Shown piece by piece: positions 16,296 to 25,599 of a stretch of 64,000 nt of DNA (position 1 is its first letter; each line of letters begins with the position of its first letter). Below the pieces are notes generated by a model, which was given only the letters and a program-made list of their open reading frames with translations, made no database searches and was not told the origin of the DNA. The position numbers and the translations under genes were made by a program. The stretch is taken from assembly GCA_946413525.1 (NCBI GenBank), contig CAMKKZ010000019.1, forward strand, positions 1 through 64,000, read 5' to 3'. This DNA is from an uncultured Oribacterium sp. Its GTDB lineage: Bacteria > Bacillota > Clostridia > Lachnospirales > Lachnospiraceae.

Positions 16296-17300
16296 GCTGA
16301 TCCTCCTCGTTCCTGCATAGATGCTTTGATCAGTTTCCGCATCCATGAGAAGATTTTCATGCTGATCCACTTCCTTCTCACCATATAGATGCCATAATCC
16401 GTTTCTCCGTTCTCATTGTTTTTCATTGCAAATGTCCGCACTTATTATTCTGGTTCTCATTGCGGTTTTGAAAGGGGAATTGTTTTAAGGGGCGAAATCT
16501 GTTGGTCAAACGTATTATACGATAGAAATATAAGCATTGGAAGAATGTTTCATCTTGGTACAGTTCAGACCTCAATGTCAGTAAGTTAAGAAAAGAAGAC
16601 ATGGATGCTAAATGTCAAAGCCTCAGCCAGATTCATGGAAATGGTTTTGATGAATGAATTATAAAAGAAAGTCATGCTGACTTCAAGAAAATGGGCTGAT
16701 TGATGGCATGACAAAGGAGAGAACAATGCTTTTGATACGCTTTGACGATGAACACCCCTGAATTGAAAAATTGGCTTCATATTGTGCCGTAATTTACGGA
16801 TTCGACAGGCTCTTGAATCCGGCGCAAAGGCGTGGTAGAATTGGCTCATTCACAGGAATTCTTCCATCATGAGAGGTGAACGCCATGCCAAAGAAAATGC
16901 CCGCGGCTGCAAAGCATTATCAGAGAAGTAGATGGCCTTGGCTATGGCATTTCAGACGGTCTTAGCTTTGTGCTAGATGAGCTGGAATGGAAACCGAAGG
17001 GTGAAGAAGCCCAGTGAAACAAGAAAAAGGCGGCATTCAAAGGCCTCGAACCGCTCGGATATCGCCGTTTTTGATATGTAATATTATTTGTTTAGTAGGA
17101 ATTGAACCTGAGATTTTGCCAAAAGTGACACTACATTACTCGCCGTAGATGCTTGTGGTATACTCCGACTTGGCGGGAGCAGTTTGAGATATTCTTCGTC
17201 CGTTTTGAAGGTGGTTTCAATGCGAGTACGCGAGAAGTTATTCGTCCAAAATCTCGGCAGGTGTTTTCCTATAATAGATATTTGAACAACAAAATTCAAT
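16296..17300. other. Degraded intergenic region
   Basis: About 1 kb without an intact gene. It contains a copy of dispersed repeat H (16465-16556). A short decayed frame runs around 16888-17018 ('REVDGLGYGISDGLSFVLDELEWKPKGEEAQ' in one frame, the 'MPKKMPAAAKHYQRS' start in another), as if one gene carries a frameshift. I do not recognise the encoded protein. Confidence 0.5.
16465..16556 (+). repeat. Dispersed repeat H, copy 1
   Basis: A stretch around 'TTATACGATAGAAATATAAG' followed by 'GCATTGGAAGAATGTTTCATC' variants is homologous to 21121-21213 over about 90 bases with scattered changes. Origin unknown. Confidence 0.6.
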
Positions 17301-17423
17301 ATGAAAGACTTTGGCCTGAGACTGCGCAAGCTGAGGCAGGCATGCGGATTAACACAGGAAGATTACACGATGGAATTCCTGACATCCATCCACGAAAGCA
17401 TAGCAAGATTGAGAAAAGATTGA
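17301..17423 (+). pseudogene. Truncated XRE-type HTH fragment
   Basis: A 40-codon frame 'MKDFGLRLRKLRQACGLTQED...' matches the first helices of an XRE HTH domain, then continues 'LTSIHESIARLRKD' and stops. The remainder of the HTH is missing. It lies directly before the end of the convergent ATPase gene. Together with the remnant at 13134 it suggests loss of regulator genes in this stretch. Confidence 0.45.
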
Positions 17424-17430
17424 AGAACGC

Positions 17431-18723
17431 TTAAATGGTATTCTGCAGAAGGAAATCCGTGATGCCGATGAACAAAATTCCGTTTTCATCCTTGTACGGC
17501 ATGATATGATCCCTTACAATTACGATTTTCAGGAAGGAGTCGTTGATGCGCTTCAGAGAATGGATTTCCTGTTCCCTTTTCTCATCTGAGTCAATATGCA
17601 GCGCGGACTGGATGTATACCGTATCTCCGGCGGTTCTCGCGATGAAATCCACTTCCAGTTGAACCTTGGTCTTTTTCTTTTCGCTGTCGCGGTACTGATA
17701 TTCCACAACACCGATATCAACAGAATAACCGCGCATGAGCAGTTCGTTGTAGATGATATTCTCCATGATATGATTTTCTTCCAGTTGACTGTAATTTAGC
17801 CAGGAATTACGAAGCCCCATATCGGTGAAATAGTACTTCAAAGGCGTATCTATGTATTTTCTTCCCTTGACGTCATATCGCTTGGCTTCTCTGATCAGAT
17901 ATGCTTCTTCAAAATATGTCAGGTACTGTCTGATCGCTTCGGAAGAAACATTCTTGTGCTTTGCAGACTTGAAGGTGTTTGATAATCTGGATGGATTGCT
18001 GAGGGCACCGATGGAAGAGGCAATGATATTTAAAAGATCATTTAGGACTTCCTCATCATTGCGGATATCATGTCTCTCCATAACATCTTTCATATATGTG
18101 TTGTGAAACAGATTTTTCAGATAATCTGATTTTTCCTGGTGTGTCTGAAGCTCAAGAACTCTCGGAAGTCCGCCATAGGTATAGTATTCCCTCCAGGCAT
18201 CTTCCTTATCTCTGCCAAAAGCATCATAGAATTCCCTGAAGGATAAAGGGTTCAGGTGAATCTCATCTCCTCTGTCACGAAACTGCGTTACTACATCGGT
18301 CGAAAGCATTCTGGAATTGCTGCCGGTCACATATATGTCAGCATTTCTGATTTTCATCAATCCCATTAGAACATCCGGGAAGCCGATCCTGTCAGCGACA
18401 TCTTTGTCATCAATCCAGGGGTTTTTAATGGATACAACATTCTGTATCTCATCCAGAAGGACATAGTAAGGCTGTGAATTGGTAATTTGCGAGCGGACAT
18501 ATTCATCCAGCCGCAGAGGATTCCGAAACTTCGCATGGATGTTATCCTCCAGAGAAAGACGGATTATATGATCATCTGCAATCCCCTGAGAAAGCAGATA
18601 TTCATAAAAGATTTCATTCAGCAATACCGACTTACCGCACCTGCGAATACCGGTTATGATTTTGATCTTACCGTTATTCATTCTTTTGATCAGATGATCC
18701 AGATACTTATCGCGTGGGATCAT
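17431..18723 (-). CDS. AAA+ ATPase with DUF4143 domain
   Basis: A 430-aa protein. N-terminal ATPase: Walker A 'IITGIRRCGKSVLLNEIF' and Walker B 'YYVLLDEIQNV'; 'DIYVTGSNSRML' is the sensor region. The C-terminal DUF4143 nuclease-like domain includes 'YTYGGLPRVLE', 'YFTDMGLRNSW', 'ENIIYNELLMRGYSVDIG' and 'EVDFIA'. The family is widespread in bacteria and of unknown function. The ATG at 18723 follows GAGGTG. It is transcribed convergently with the HTH fragment. Two C-terminal features (the 'EVDFIA' core and a Gln-x-Ala in place of the usual QVK) suggest a modified nuclease site. Confidence 0.87.
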   Translation of the reverse strand: MIPRDKYLDHLIKRMNNGKIKIITGIRRCGKSVLLNEIFYEYLLSQGIADDHIIRLSLEDNIHAKFRNPLRLDEYVRSQITNSQPYYVLLDEIQNVVSIKNPWIDDKDVADRIGFPDVLMGLMKIRNADIYVTGSNSRMLSTDVVTQFRDRGDEIHLNPLSFREFYDAFGRDKEDAWREYYTYGGLPRVLELQTHQEKSDYLKNLFHNTYMKDVMERHDIRNDEEVLNDLLNIIASSIGALSNPSRLSNTFKSAKHKNVSSEAIRQYLTYFEEAYLIREAKRYDVKGRKYIDTPLKYYFTDMGLRNSWLNYSQLEENHIMENIIYNELLMRGYSVDIGVVEYQYRDSEKKKTKVQLEVDFIARTAGDTVYIQSALHIDSDEKREQEIHSLKRINDSFLKIVIVRDHIMPYKDENGILFIGITDFLLQNTI

Positions 18724-18965
18724 TATTTCACCTCTTTTTTGTGGGCATGCCCATATAATATTACGTAATTTATAGCGTAAAAGAATCAAAAATTCAATAG
18801 ATAGCTGAAAAAAAGTGGGCGTGGATAGGTTTTAGCATTGAACTTATCAAACGAAGTATATCATCCTTCTTTTCTTCATCTTGTAGCCGGTTTATCCACA
18901 TGTTAGGATAATGCTGCCATGTCGATCTGCGGAAAGGAATAGATGGTCTTTCCGCATGCATCCGC

Positions 18966-19259
18966 TTGAACTATGGGCTGAATACACCGGAAAATTTTAA
19001 TGGCATGGGACTTTCAGACGTGTATTTTTCCGGCAGCCGGGGGGAGTGGAATGAGGTTTTCATTGAATCGGAAGGAAACCTTCCTCTTTTCAACGGTGCT
19101 GCCATCCATTATGATGCCGGTGCCGTCATCCTGGGAGCTTCCTGTGGAAATGGCCTTATCACGGCCAGGGAAGTGGGCACGGCTTATATTACGGCTTCAC
19201 TGCGGGACGGAAAGGCCGCCGCCGTGCTACAGCTAAACGTTCTGGATAAAATAAGGTGA
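18966..19259 (+). pseudogene. C-terminal fragment of an Ig-like surface protein
   Basis: Open frame of ~97 codons; the end 'ASCGNGLITAREVGTAYITASLRDGKAAAVLQLNVL' has the pattern of the last strands of a BIG2-type bacterial Ig-like domain. There is no proper start (TTG at best) and no signal peptide, so this looks like the 3' remnant of a larger secreted protein. A good terminator follows at 19292. The 18724-18965 gap before it shows nothing else. Confidence 0.4.
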
Positions 19260-19291
19260 GAAACAAATATTTGTCTGTATGCTGAAATAAA

Positions 19292-19342
19292 GAGGCAGTG
19301 GGGCTTGGGATTTTTCAATCCGGGCCTCACTGCCTGTTTTTA
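19292..19342 (+). terminator. Rho-independent terminator
   Basis: Stem AGGCAGTG (19293-19300) with CACTGCCT (19328-19335), inner GATT/AATC pairing and a trailing TGTTTTT. It serves the fragment at 18966 and may also act between the convergent sugar kinase gene and that fragment. Confidence 0.75.
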
Positions 19343-19411
19343 AGCTTTATCCGTGAAATATTTTGTACTGCGGATTAGCTTTTGTTGCTTCTATCCTTTT
19401 TCAGTGAATTC

Positions 19412-20797
19412 TCATTGAAATTGAATTTGCCTGAGAAGGGCTTCCACCTCTTCCTTTGTGGCAAGTTTTTCCGAAAAGGCGCTGGCAGAGCCGGTGCATA
19501 CAGCCATGAGGAGGGCTTGTTTGTAGCTCTCGCTGCTGTATTCGGGGAGGGGTGGTATCGGGCAGGATTTTTCCTTGCCGTAATCCGAAAGGGGAGGCAT
19601 CGGGAAGGATTCTGTCTTACCCCAATCCGAAAGGGAGGGTGCCGATTGGGATTCTGACTTACCATAATCCGAAAAGGAGGACAGTAGGTGGGGGCCTGTA
19701 TTGCCACAATCCGAAAGGGGAACTGCCGGTCGGGATTCCCCCTTGCCGTTTTCGGAAGGAGGGAATGAAAGCAATCCAGCGAGGAAGCCGGCAAGCATGG
19801 AGTCGCCGGCTCCGATGGAATTCCGGACCAGACCCTTTGGCGCCTGTGCCCTGTGTTCTTCTCCGTTCGAGTCGATCAGGACGGCCCCTTCCCCGGCCAT
19901 GGACACAAGGACATTTTCGGCACCCCGCTCCCTCAGCTTCTTCCCGTATTTCGCCGCGTCATCCTTTGTCCTGATTTCCGCGCCGAATATTTCACCCAGC
20001 TCGTGGTTGTTCGGCTTGACCAGGAAGGGGCGGTATTCCAGCGTCCTGCAGAGCAGATATCCTGTCGCGTCAACGGCGATTCGGATTCCTTTGCCCTGCA
20101 GCCGTTTCATAATGTCCATGTACATCGTGTCCGGCATGTGGGCAGGGATGCTGCCGGACAAGACCAGGATGTCCCCTGGGAGCATCTGGTCCAACTGTCC
20201 GTATAGTGCCTGGATTGCCTCTGCCCCTATGTCCGGCCCCCTGCCGTTAATTTCCGTTTCCACAGCTTTGTTTTCAGGGCCTGCCGAGGCATCTGAGTCA
20301 TCTAAAAGGGGATTTATTGCGGATACCGTATGCTTTATCGATGAAGTGTTCTTAATCGGCATTGCTTCATAATTTGATGAAGCGCTTTTAATGGGCGTTG
20401 CTTCATAATTTGATGAAGCGCTTTTAATGGGTGTTGCTTCTTTTGATACGGGCTCATTACTTTCCTGTGTATTTCCTTGTGCCGGGCGGTATCCATCCGG
20501 GGCAGGATTTGAGCGGAGCTTAACGTTGATGCGGGAAAAGCCTCCCTTTAAGCGCACGAAATTACTCCTTACGCCCTTTTCCTGCAATAGACGTTCGATT
20601 TCTCTTCCGGTGAAGCCAGCCGTAAATCCAAGGGCAACATTGTCAATGCCCAGGTTTTTCAGGACGATCGAAACATTGATGCCCTTGCCTCCCGGAAACA
20701 GGAGTTCATTCTTCGTCCTGTTAAGTTCCCCCAGCCGGAAATGCCCAACAGATACGATATAGTCCAGGGATGGATTGAAGGTTACCGTATAGATCAT
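19412..20797 (-). CDS. 1-phosphofructokinase/PfkB-family sugar kinase with two in-frame repeat insertions
   Basis: Phosphorylates a hexose phosphate (fructose 1-phosphate or tagatose 6-phosphate). Core motifs are intact: 'YTVTFNPSLDYIV' at the start, 'GGKGINVSIVLKNLG' (residues 36-50), 'ILVLSGSIP', 'VKPNNHELGEIFG' and the catalytic 'SIGAGDSMLAGFLAG' (Asp332). The protein is 461 aa instead of the usual ~305-315. Insertion 1 (residues ~97-178) sits between KLRS and ETEING and contains 12-residue repeats 'EATPIKSASSNY'. Insertion 2 (residues ~346-423) carries four 14-residue units like 'LSDYGKSESQSAPS'. Both fall where a surface loop is expected, so activity may be kept. Start ATG with AGGAGG upstream. 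Confidence 0.9.
   Translation of the reverse strand: MIYTVTFNPSLDYIVSVGHFRLGELNRTKNELLFPGGKGINVSIVLKNLGIDNVALGFTAGFTGREIERLLQEKGVRSNFVRLKGGFSRINVKLRSNPAPDGYRPAQGNTQESNEPVSKEATPIKSASSNYEATPIKSASSNYEAMPIKNTSSIKHTVSAINPLLDDSDASAGPENKAVETEINGRGPDIGAEAIQALYGQLDQMLPGDILVLSGSIPAHMPDTMYMDIMKRLQGKGIRIAVDATGYLLCRTLEYRPFLVKPNNHELGEIFGAEIRTKDDAAKYGKKLRERGAENVLVSMAGEGAVLIDSNGEEHRAQAPKGLVRNSIGAGDSMLAGFLAGLLSFPPSENGKGESRPAVPLSDCGNTGPHLLSSFSDYGKSESQSAPSLSDWGKTESFPMPPLSDYGKEKSCPIPPLPEYSSESYKQALLMAVCTGSASAFSEKLATKEEVEALLRQIQFQ
19530..19755 (-). repeat. 42-bp coding tandem repeat in the sugar kinase
   Basis: Four to five imperfect 42-bp units inside the kinase gene near its 3' end, coding 14-residue units 'LSDYGK.E....PP'. 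Unit length is a multiple of three. Confidence 0.8.
20355..20446 (-). repeat. 36-bp coding tandem repeat in the sugar kinase
   Basis: Two and a half 36-bp units coding 'EATPIKSASSNY', the first two almost identical in sequence, inside insertion 1 of the kinase. Confidence 0.8.
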
Positions 20798-20850
20798 TTT
20801 TGCCTCCTGCTGTTACATTATCTTGATATTAATGCTGACTTGCAATTTTT

Positions 20851-21047
20851 TCCACCTGAACGGTTGTCATCCAGAGCGATATTTTGTTACGGTTTATTGT
20901 AATCAAAATATCGCTTTGGATGAGTAAGCTGCCCCTAAAATGAGCAAAACGATTTGCGAGATAAATCTTTAAGCACGCGAAGCGGGCGGCTTTGCGAATT
21001 CAGGGGCATCCAGAATGGCCTTCAGGCCATTCAACCATACAGGTGGA
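20851..21047. repeat. Hairpin-string element, family D
   Basis: About 197 bp bounded by inverted ends TCCACCTG.. and ..CAGGTGGA, with GGTTG/CAACC just inside. It holds a 19-bp-arm hairpin (20868-20886/20904-20922, one mismatch), a larger stem closed by TGCCCCT (20930)/AGGGGCA (21002), and a perfect GAATGGCC-TTCA-GGCCATTC hairpin at 21013-21032. Only copy seen in the window. No ORF. Confidence 0.75.
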
Positions 21048-21120
21048 ATTTTTTAATGTTTTTCACAAAAAGACAGGATTGATTTCCTTTCGTATAATTA
21101 ATAAGTTTGTCGAAAGCAAT

Positions 21121-21213
21121 TCCTTGAAAGAGGAATTCTTTCAAAGGGCGAATCCTGTTTGTTAAATGAATTATACGATGGAAATAGAAGCTTTGGAAGA
21201 TTATTTCATCTTT
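21121..21213 (+). repeat. Dispersed repeat H, copy 2
   Basis: Homologous to 16465-16556 ('ATTATACGATGGAAATAGAA' core). It is followed by a GGGGAACCGTCCCC palindrome at about 21222. The remaining stretch to 21644 contains no recognisable gene. Confidence 0.6.
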
Positions 21214-21644
21214 TATGAAACGGGGAACCGTCCCCATGTTACTTCTCCCGGCGGCTGGGAATGGGGCGCTGAATAATTACGCTAAAACAGGGAATGGGAA
21301 GTTGCAAGGAAAAGGGAAATCGCTGATTAAAGCGTTTCCGGCACCGAAAACGCGCCGCGCAGCGGCAAATTGCCTATGCGTTTTCGTGTGCATCATAATG
21401 AAATGCTGATTTGATCAGCATTTCATTAGATTCCGCATTATTTTGTTTCTGTTGCGCTTTTATGACGATTGAAGTACTATATTTGTTGCGAGTCATAACT
21501 ATTGATGAAGATTATCGTGCCATGCGTAATTGGCGGGCAGACCAGACTGCAATTGCCTCGAATCGTAACGATTGATAGAGTCTAATTCAAAATGCCGAAA
21601 TATTGTGGCGTGGGTCATTTGCCACGCGGAAAGGGGTTTTTGCG

Positions 21645-24614
21645 ATGACGCCTGAGGAAGCAAGAGAAAATATTGAAGCCATTATTGCTCGGATGATTAA
21701 TGATAAATTGACGGACCGTCGTTCACTGGAAAAGATGGAACGTTACAAGCGTCAGTATAAGGAGAATCTTGCGGTACTGTTTAAGCATGCTCCGGCCGAG
21801 TCCAGGGAAGCGCGTTCCATCGAGCTGCAGATGAAGGCTATCGACAATGGATGGTCACTGTACGACATGAGGATGATCAATGACCTTGTCCGGTTTGCGG
21901 AGAATCCGGATTACGCGGAACAAGCGGGGATTGCCCAGGAGGCTATCCGGATGATCAGGGAGAAAGACGCGCATACATTGGATGGACGCGCGGAAATCCT
22001 TAACAAGATTGCGGAATACGCGCTTGCGGTTGATCAGAACAGCGTGGCGGCGGACGTCATGATCGACCATATTGAAAATGCCACGAAGCGTGAACCCCAT
22101 TGGACGGAATATCCCCGGGACGAAAGGCTCATTCAGGAAGCCAGGGAGAACGGGGAATTTGACCATAGAGAGGGCGGCGTCTGGGATCCGAAATTCTATC
22201 AATTTGCCTCCAGAGAGACAAAGGAAAGGATCAGGAATCTTCGGAATAAGCTTCGTGACCTGGGGACAGATCACAATACGCAGTCCGAGGCGGACAAAGA
22301 CATTATCCGGACGAAGGGCACCTATGAGGTGCAGCAGCAGAGCGCGGAATCGCTGAATCAGTTCACCCGGAACAGAGGGCAGCGTACTGCCCGGGTCAAT
22401 GTCAGCAACCGGGAAGCCGCGAAGCGGGTGTTCGGAGATGACGTCTATGATGCGGTGGATCGTATGCGCAGCGTCGGAGACAAGAAAGAGCGCACGGTGA
22501 ATACCCACAACGCCGTTGGTAATAAATATTTAAAGAGCGGTAAGAATGTCCTGGAGATTGACATTTCCGGTTCCGGAAGCCATTTGAGGGAGCTGGACTA
22601 TCATGGGCAGACCGGACGCATGCTTGCGAGCAAGGATGAGGATTGGAAAAAAAGCGTGGAGGCCCAGTTTGGCGAGGTGAAAAAAGTCACGGGCTTTGAG
22701 GAACGCAATCATATCCGCTGCAAGACCAATACATATACGACGGAGGACGGTGTGACAGTGCGTAAGGACCGGTATGTGATACCAGGACCTACGCCAACGG
22801 CTTTGGGTCTCCTTAATGCAGGAAAGTACAGCATTGAAGAAAGCAGGAAGATGGCGCTCCAGATTGCCGAGGACTTCCTGAAGCCGTTTTTTGACGAGTG
22901 GAACAGGCAGAAGAAGAAAAATCCATCCTTCGATCCCGACAATGTGCATGTCCGTCTTACGGGGTTCAGCCGCGGCGCTGTTTCCGCGGGACGGGCGCTC
23001 AAAGATATTAAGGAATGGATCAGGTCTGTGCCGGAGTACGCGCAGTACATGGACAAGGTGAATTTCGACCTCCTGCAGTTCGACCCGGTGCCGGGACCGG
23101 ACGGCCGCCTGTTCTATGGCTATGCCAAAAATGACCTCCGGGAGACGGACAGAAACGCGGAGGAAATGCGGGGTCAGATGGAGAATCAGACTGTGATCTA
23201 TTCCCTGGCCACGGATCATAACGTGGGTTTCCGTCCTCAGCTTATGAGGGGCTGCGGTAAATATATTTTCGGCACGACGGTTCATCGCGCCACACAGGAT
23301 ATTATTGACCGCACACAGATGGGTGTGGAGAGCGACGGCAAGGCGCACCGTCAGGGCTTCCTGGATCTGGAGAGTGGAGAGTATTACCGGGGCAGCGGCC
23401 TGGCGGATCTTAAGAAGGGGATTTATTTCTCGGATGAAAAGCAGAATCTGATCCGCGTGACCAATTATGCCCAGTTTGACAGGCTGATTGGTGAAATCCA
23501 TTCTGCCGGTCCTTCCTGGTGGTTAGGAGGATTGCGGCAGCAGCGCCGCGCCAATGTGCTGCGGGAGGTGGTGAAGGAATACTTCATCGACAACAAACTG
23601 GAGATGTCCTATGAGAGCGATTACGAGCGGGAATATATGCTGGAAAAGCAGGGGAGGATCGCGCAAAAGATCATGGACTTTCCCGAGGCGGAGAAGGACA
23701 TCGCCAGCGGCTTCAAGGATGTGCGGGATATCCTTAAGTCCATGACGCAGCTCCCGGATGGCGTGGACAAATTGAGGGCCCGGGACGAGGTGGTTAATGC
23801 CTGCAAGAAATATATGGAGAAGGTGCCCGTAAAGGGCACGAAGCGTGACCGCCAGAGGCTGGAGCTTTGCTCTGAGCTTATGAGCCTGATGGAGAGGGAG
23901 CAGTATTACGAGGGGCACGGACTCACCCCTCATGACAAGGGAATCGGGCGTACGCCGGAAACGATTGAAAGATCCCTGAAGGATGCTGAGGACCGTATCG
24001 CAAAGGTGGGCGTCATGAAGGGGGCTACGCTGCAGGGAGCGGCGGAGCTTTCCGAGCTGGGCAAGAAGCTTGATGGGACGATAAAGGACGGCAGCAATTC
24101 CAGCGCGTATGAGAGGATGCGGAACGCAGTGATGAACTGCAGCAAACTGAACGGGGACAATACGCTGAAGGAAATCCGGGACGCCTATAAGGAGCTTCGG
24201 AAAGCGGCAAAAAGCTATATTCACAAGCGGACAACGGGATCGTTCAAGACAACGTCGGAGGAAGGACTCAAGAGGATCGACATTGCAAGGGATATTCTTG
24301 CGCAGGCGGAGAAGACGAAGACGCAGATCAATAAGTTTTCCAAGGGGATGAGTGAATGTCGGAATTCCCTGGACGACATGGTGAAACGCCAAGGCGTACG
24401 GGTCGCGGAACTGCAGGATCAGAGGAAGGAGATGAAGCGTCAGAAGGTTTCGATCGATGATATTGAGGATCAGGAGTACGGCGAGGAAGATGCTGATGAG
24501 GTTGATTACAAGCAGCTTCGGCAGAAGCACAGGAAGAACGAAAAACAGACAAAGGAGGATGATATGGGGAATACACTGGATGGCGTGAAAAGATCCAACA
24601 CCTTCCCGTCATGA
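21645..24614 (+). CDS. Large protein with GFSRG alpha/beta-hydrolase motif, candidate lipase-like effector
   Basis: A 989-aa protein without signal peptide or membrane segment. Residues ~300-560 look like an alpha/beta hydrolase: beta strand 'DNVHVRLTGFSRGAVSAGRALKDI' with the nucleophile elbow G-F-S-R-G (Ser442), then 'VNFDLLQFDPVPGPDG' (candidate Asp480) and 'SLATDHNVGFRP' (candidate His525). GFSRGA is the signature of DUF2235/Tle1-type lipases; the rest of the protein is not recognised. The N-terminal 230 residues are helical and charged, and the C-terminal 350 residues are coiled-coil-like and very basic/acidic. An AAGGGG box precedes the ATG at 21645. It could be a phospholipase-type toxin or an intracellular hydrolase; a secretion route is not visible. 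Confidence 0.7.
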   Translation: MTPEEARENIEAIIARMINDKLTDRRSLEKMERYKRQYKENLAVLFKHAPAESREARSIELQMKAIDNGWSLYDMRMINDLVRFAENPDYAEQAGIAQEAIRMIREKDAHTLDGRAEILNKIAEYALAVDQNSVAADVMIDHIENATKREPHWTEYPRDERLIQEARENGEFDHREGGVWDPKFYQFASRETKERIRNLRNKLRDLGTDHNTQSEADKDIIRTKGTYEVQQQSAESLNQFTRNRGQRTARVNVSNREAAKRVFGDDVYDAVDRMRSVGDKKERTVNTHNAVGNKYLKSGKNVLEIDISGSGSHLRELDYHGQTGRMLASKDEDWKKSVEAQFGEVKKVTGFEERNHIRCKTNTYTTEDGVTVRKDRYVIPGPTPTALGLLNAGKYSIEESRKMALQIAEDFLKPFFDEWNRQKKKNPSFDPDNVHVRLTGFSRGAVSAGRALKDIKEWIRSVPEYAQYMDKVNFDLLQFDPVPGPDGRLFYGYAKNDLRETDRNAEEMRGQMENQTVIYSLATDHNVGFRPQLMRGCGKYIFGTTVHRATQDIIDRTQMGVESDGKAHRQGFLDLESGEYYRGSGLADLKKGIYFSDEKQNLIRVTNYAQFDRLIGEIHSAGPSWWLGGLRQQRRANVLREVVKEYFIDNKLEMSYESDYEREYMLEKQGRIAQKIMDFPEAEKDIASGFKDVRDILKSMTQLPDGVDKLRARDEVVNACKKYMEKVPVKGTKRDRQRLELCSELMSLMEREQYYEGHGLTPHDKGIGRTPETIERSLKDAEDRIAKVGVMKGATLQGAAELSELGKKLDGTIKDGSNSSAYERMRNAVMNCSKLNGDNTLKEIRDAYKELRKAAKSYIHKRTTGSFKTTSEEGLKRIDIARDILAQAEKTKTQINKFSKGMSECRNSLDDMVKRQGVRVAELQDQRKEMKRQKVSIDDIEDQEYGEEDADEVDYKQLRQKHRKNEKQTKEDDMGNTLDGVKRSNTFPS

Positions 24615-24798
24615 TCTTGCGATTTGCATGATTCCTTAAATCGGGCAGTTGTGATGAAATTCCCCTGGTCTCCTGTGAGTCAATCTACATCATCCCGCCG
24701 TCCCCGTTACAGGAGCGGTAAAATTCCCCTGGTCGTCTGTGGGCCGGTTGCCGCAGGGCAAGATCTTCCTTGCGGCATGCTGTGGTTCTGTAATAAAA

Positions 24799-24832
24799 AA
24801 ATAAAAACTGCTCAGGAGTCCTGAGCAGTTTC
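24799..24832 (-). terminator. Terminator overlapping the last codons of the minus-strand gene
   Basis: On the minus strand AAACTGCTCAGGA and TCCTGAGCAGTTT form a 13-bp stem followed by a long T-rich tract. The stem covers the last codons and stop of the gene at 24812-25549. The gap 24615-24811 holds nothing else recognised. Confidence 0.8.
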
Positions 24833-25549
24833 ATTTTGCTTTTTTGTAAGTGGAATCAGTTTTTTCCCGATTTCTTTTGGGATTAATTCCCCTTTGCCAT
24901 ATTCATTTTTCTCCAGATATTTGAGGAACTCGTCTGTCTTAAAGCAGTTTTCGCCGATTGGACCTTCAAATCGTACTGTTGGGGATGTAAAAACATTGCA
25001 AACTGTGAAGGGGATTTCCGAAAGGCCGATCTCACGCAGCGCCCGCTCAGCGATTTTCCGATCCTCCTCCGCCCCTTTTTCGGGAGAGGGGATTGATTTT
25101 TCAGTATCATCCAGGCGCTGAAGCCACATTTTGTCATCACTCTGTGGCTGTGGCAGCAGAAGACCTCCATAGCCCAGACAGCGTATTCCGATGATTTTTT
25201 GCCGTGTCACCAGCAGCATGAGCAGCTTTGAGGTTTCTCCTGAGTGATTGATCATGCCCGGGTAGATCAGATAGAAATGCTGCTGTCTTGAGACGGTGAG
25301 CATGGCCGAAAGGAAGTCTCTTATGTCCGAGGCAGTGCTGTTGCCTTCCTTCTTGCGCTTGCCGCGTCGCCCGTTGTTCTCTTTTTTTTCGGAAACAGAA
25401 ACATTTTCTTTTCCATCACTTTTTCCGAAACGTCTTTCCTTTCCCAGCAGGACCTCCCGGAAGCTGCGCCCGGTCTTCTTCGCAATGAAATAACAGAGAA
25501 AAAATATGCCGGCCAGCACAATCATCGACATTACTGATGCTTCATTCAT
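24812..25549 (-). CDS. Membrane-anchored protein of unknown function
   Basis: 245 aa. One N-terminal membrane helix ('VMSMIVLAGIFFLCYFIAKK'), a highly charged linker (Lys/Glu/Arg-rich, residues ~28-75) and a cytoplasmic domain with 'FYLIYPGMINHSGETSKLLMLLVTRQKIIGIRCLGYGG', 'EIPFTVCNVFTSPTVRFEG' and 'CFKTDEFLKYLEK'. The alternation of strands resembles nuclease-related (NERD-like) or restriction-fold domains but I cannot identify catalytic residues, so no function is assigned. It is transcribed opposite to the large hydrolase gene and shares the intergenic terminator. Confidence 0.65.
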   Translation of the reverse strand: MNEASVMSMIVLAGIFFLCYFIAKKTGRSFREVLLGKERRFGKSDGKENVSVSEKKENNGRRGKRKKEGNSTASDIRDFLSAMLTVSRQQHFYLIYPGMINHSGETSKLLMLLVTRQKIIGIRCLGYGGLLLPQPQSDDKMWLQRLDDTEKSIPSPEKGAEEDRKIAERALREIGLSEIPFTVCNVFTSPTVRFEGPIGENCFKTDEFLKYLEKNEYGKGELIPKEIGKKLIPLTKKQNETAQDS

Positions 25550-25599
25550 TTCGGAATACCCTCATAATGCCCTCATAAAGAATTTGCTCGGGATTTATT

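Noticed and set aside
21215..21409. A 64-codon open frame before the large hydrolase gene
   Set aside because: No ribosome site and no protein pattern; it overlaps the GGGGAACCGTCCCC palindrome next to repeat H.
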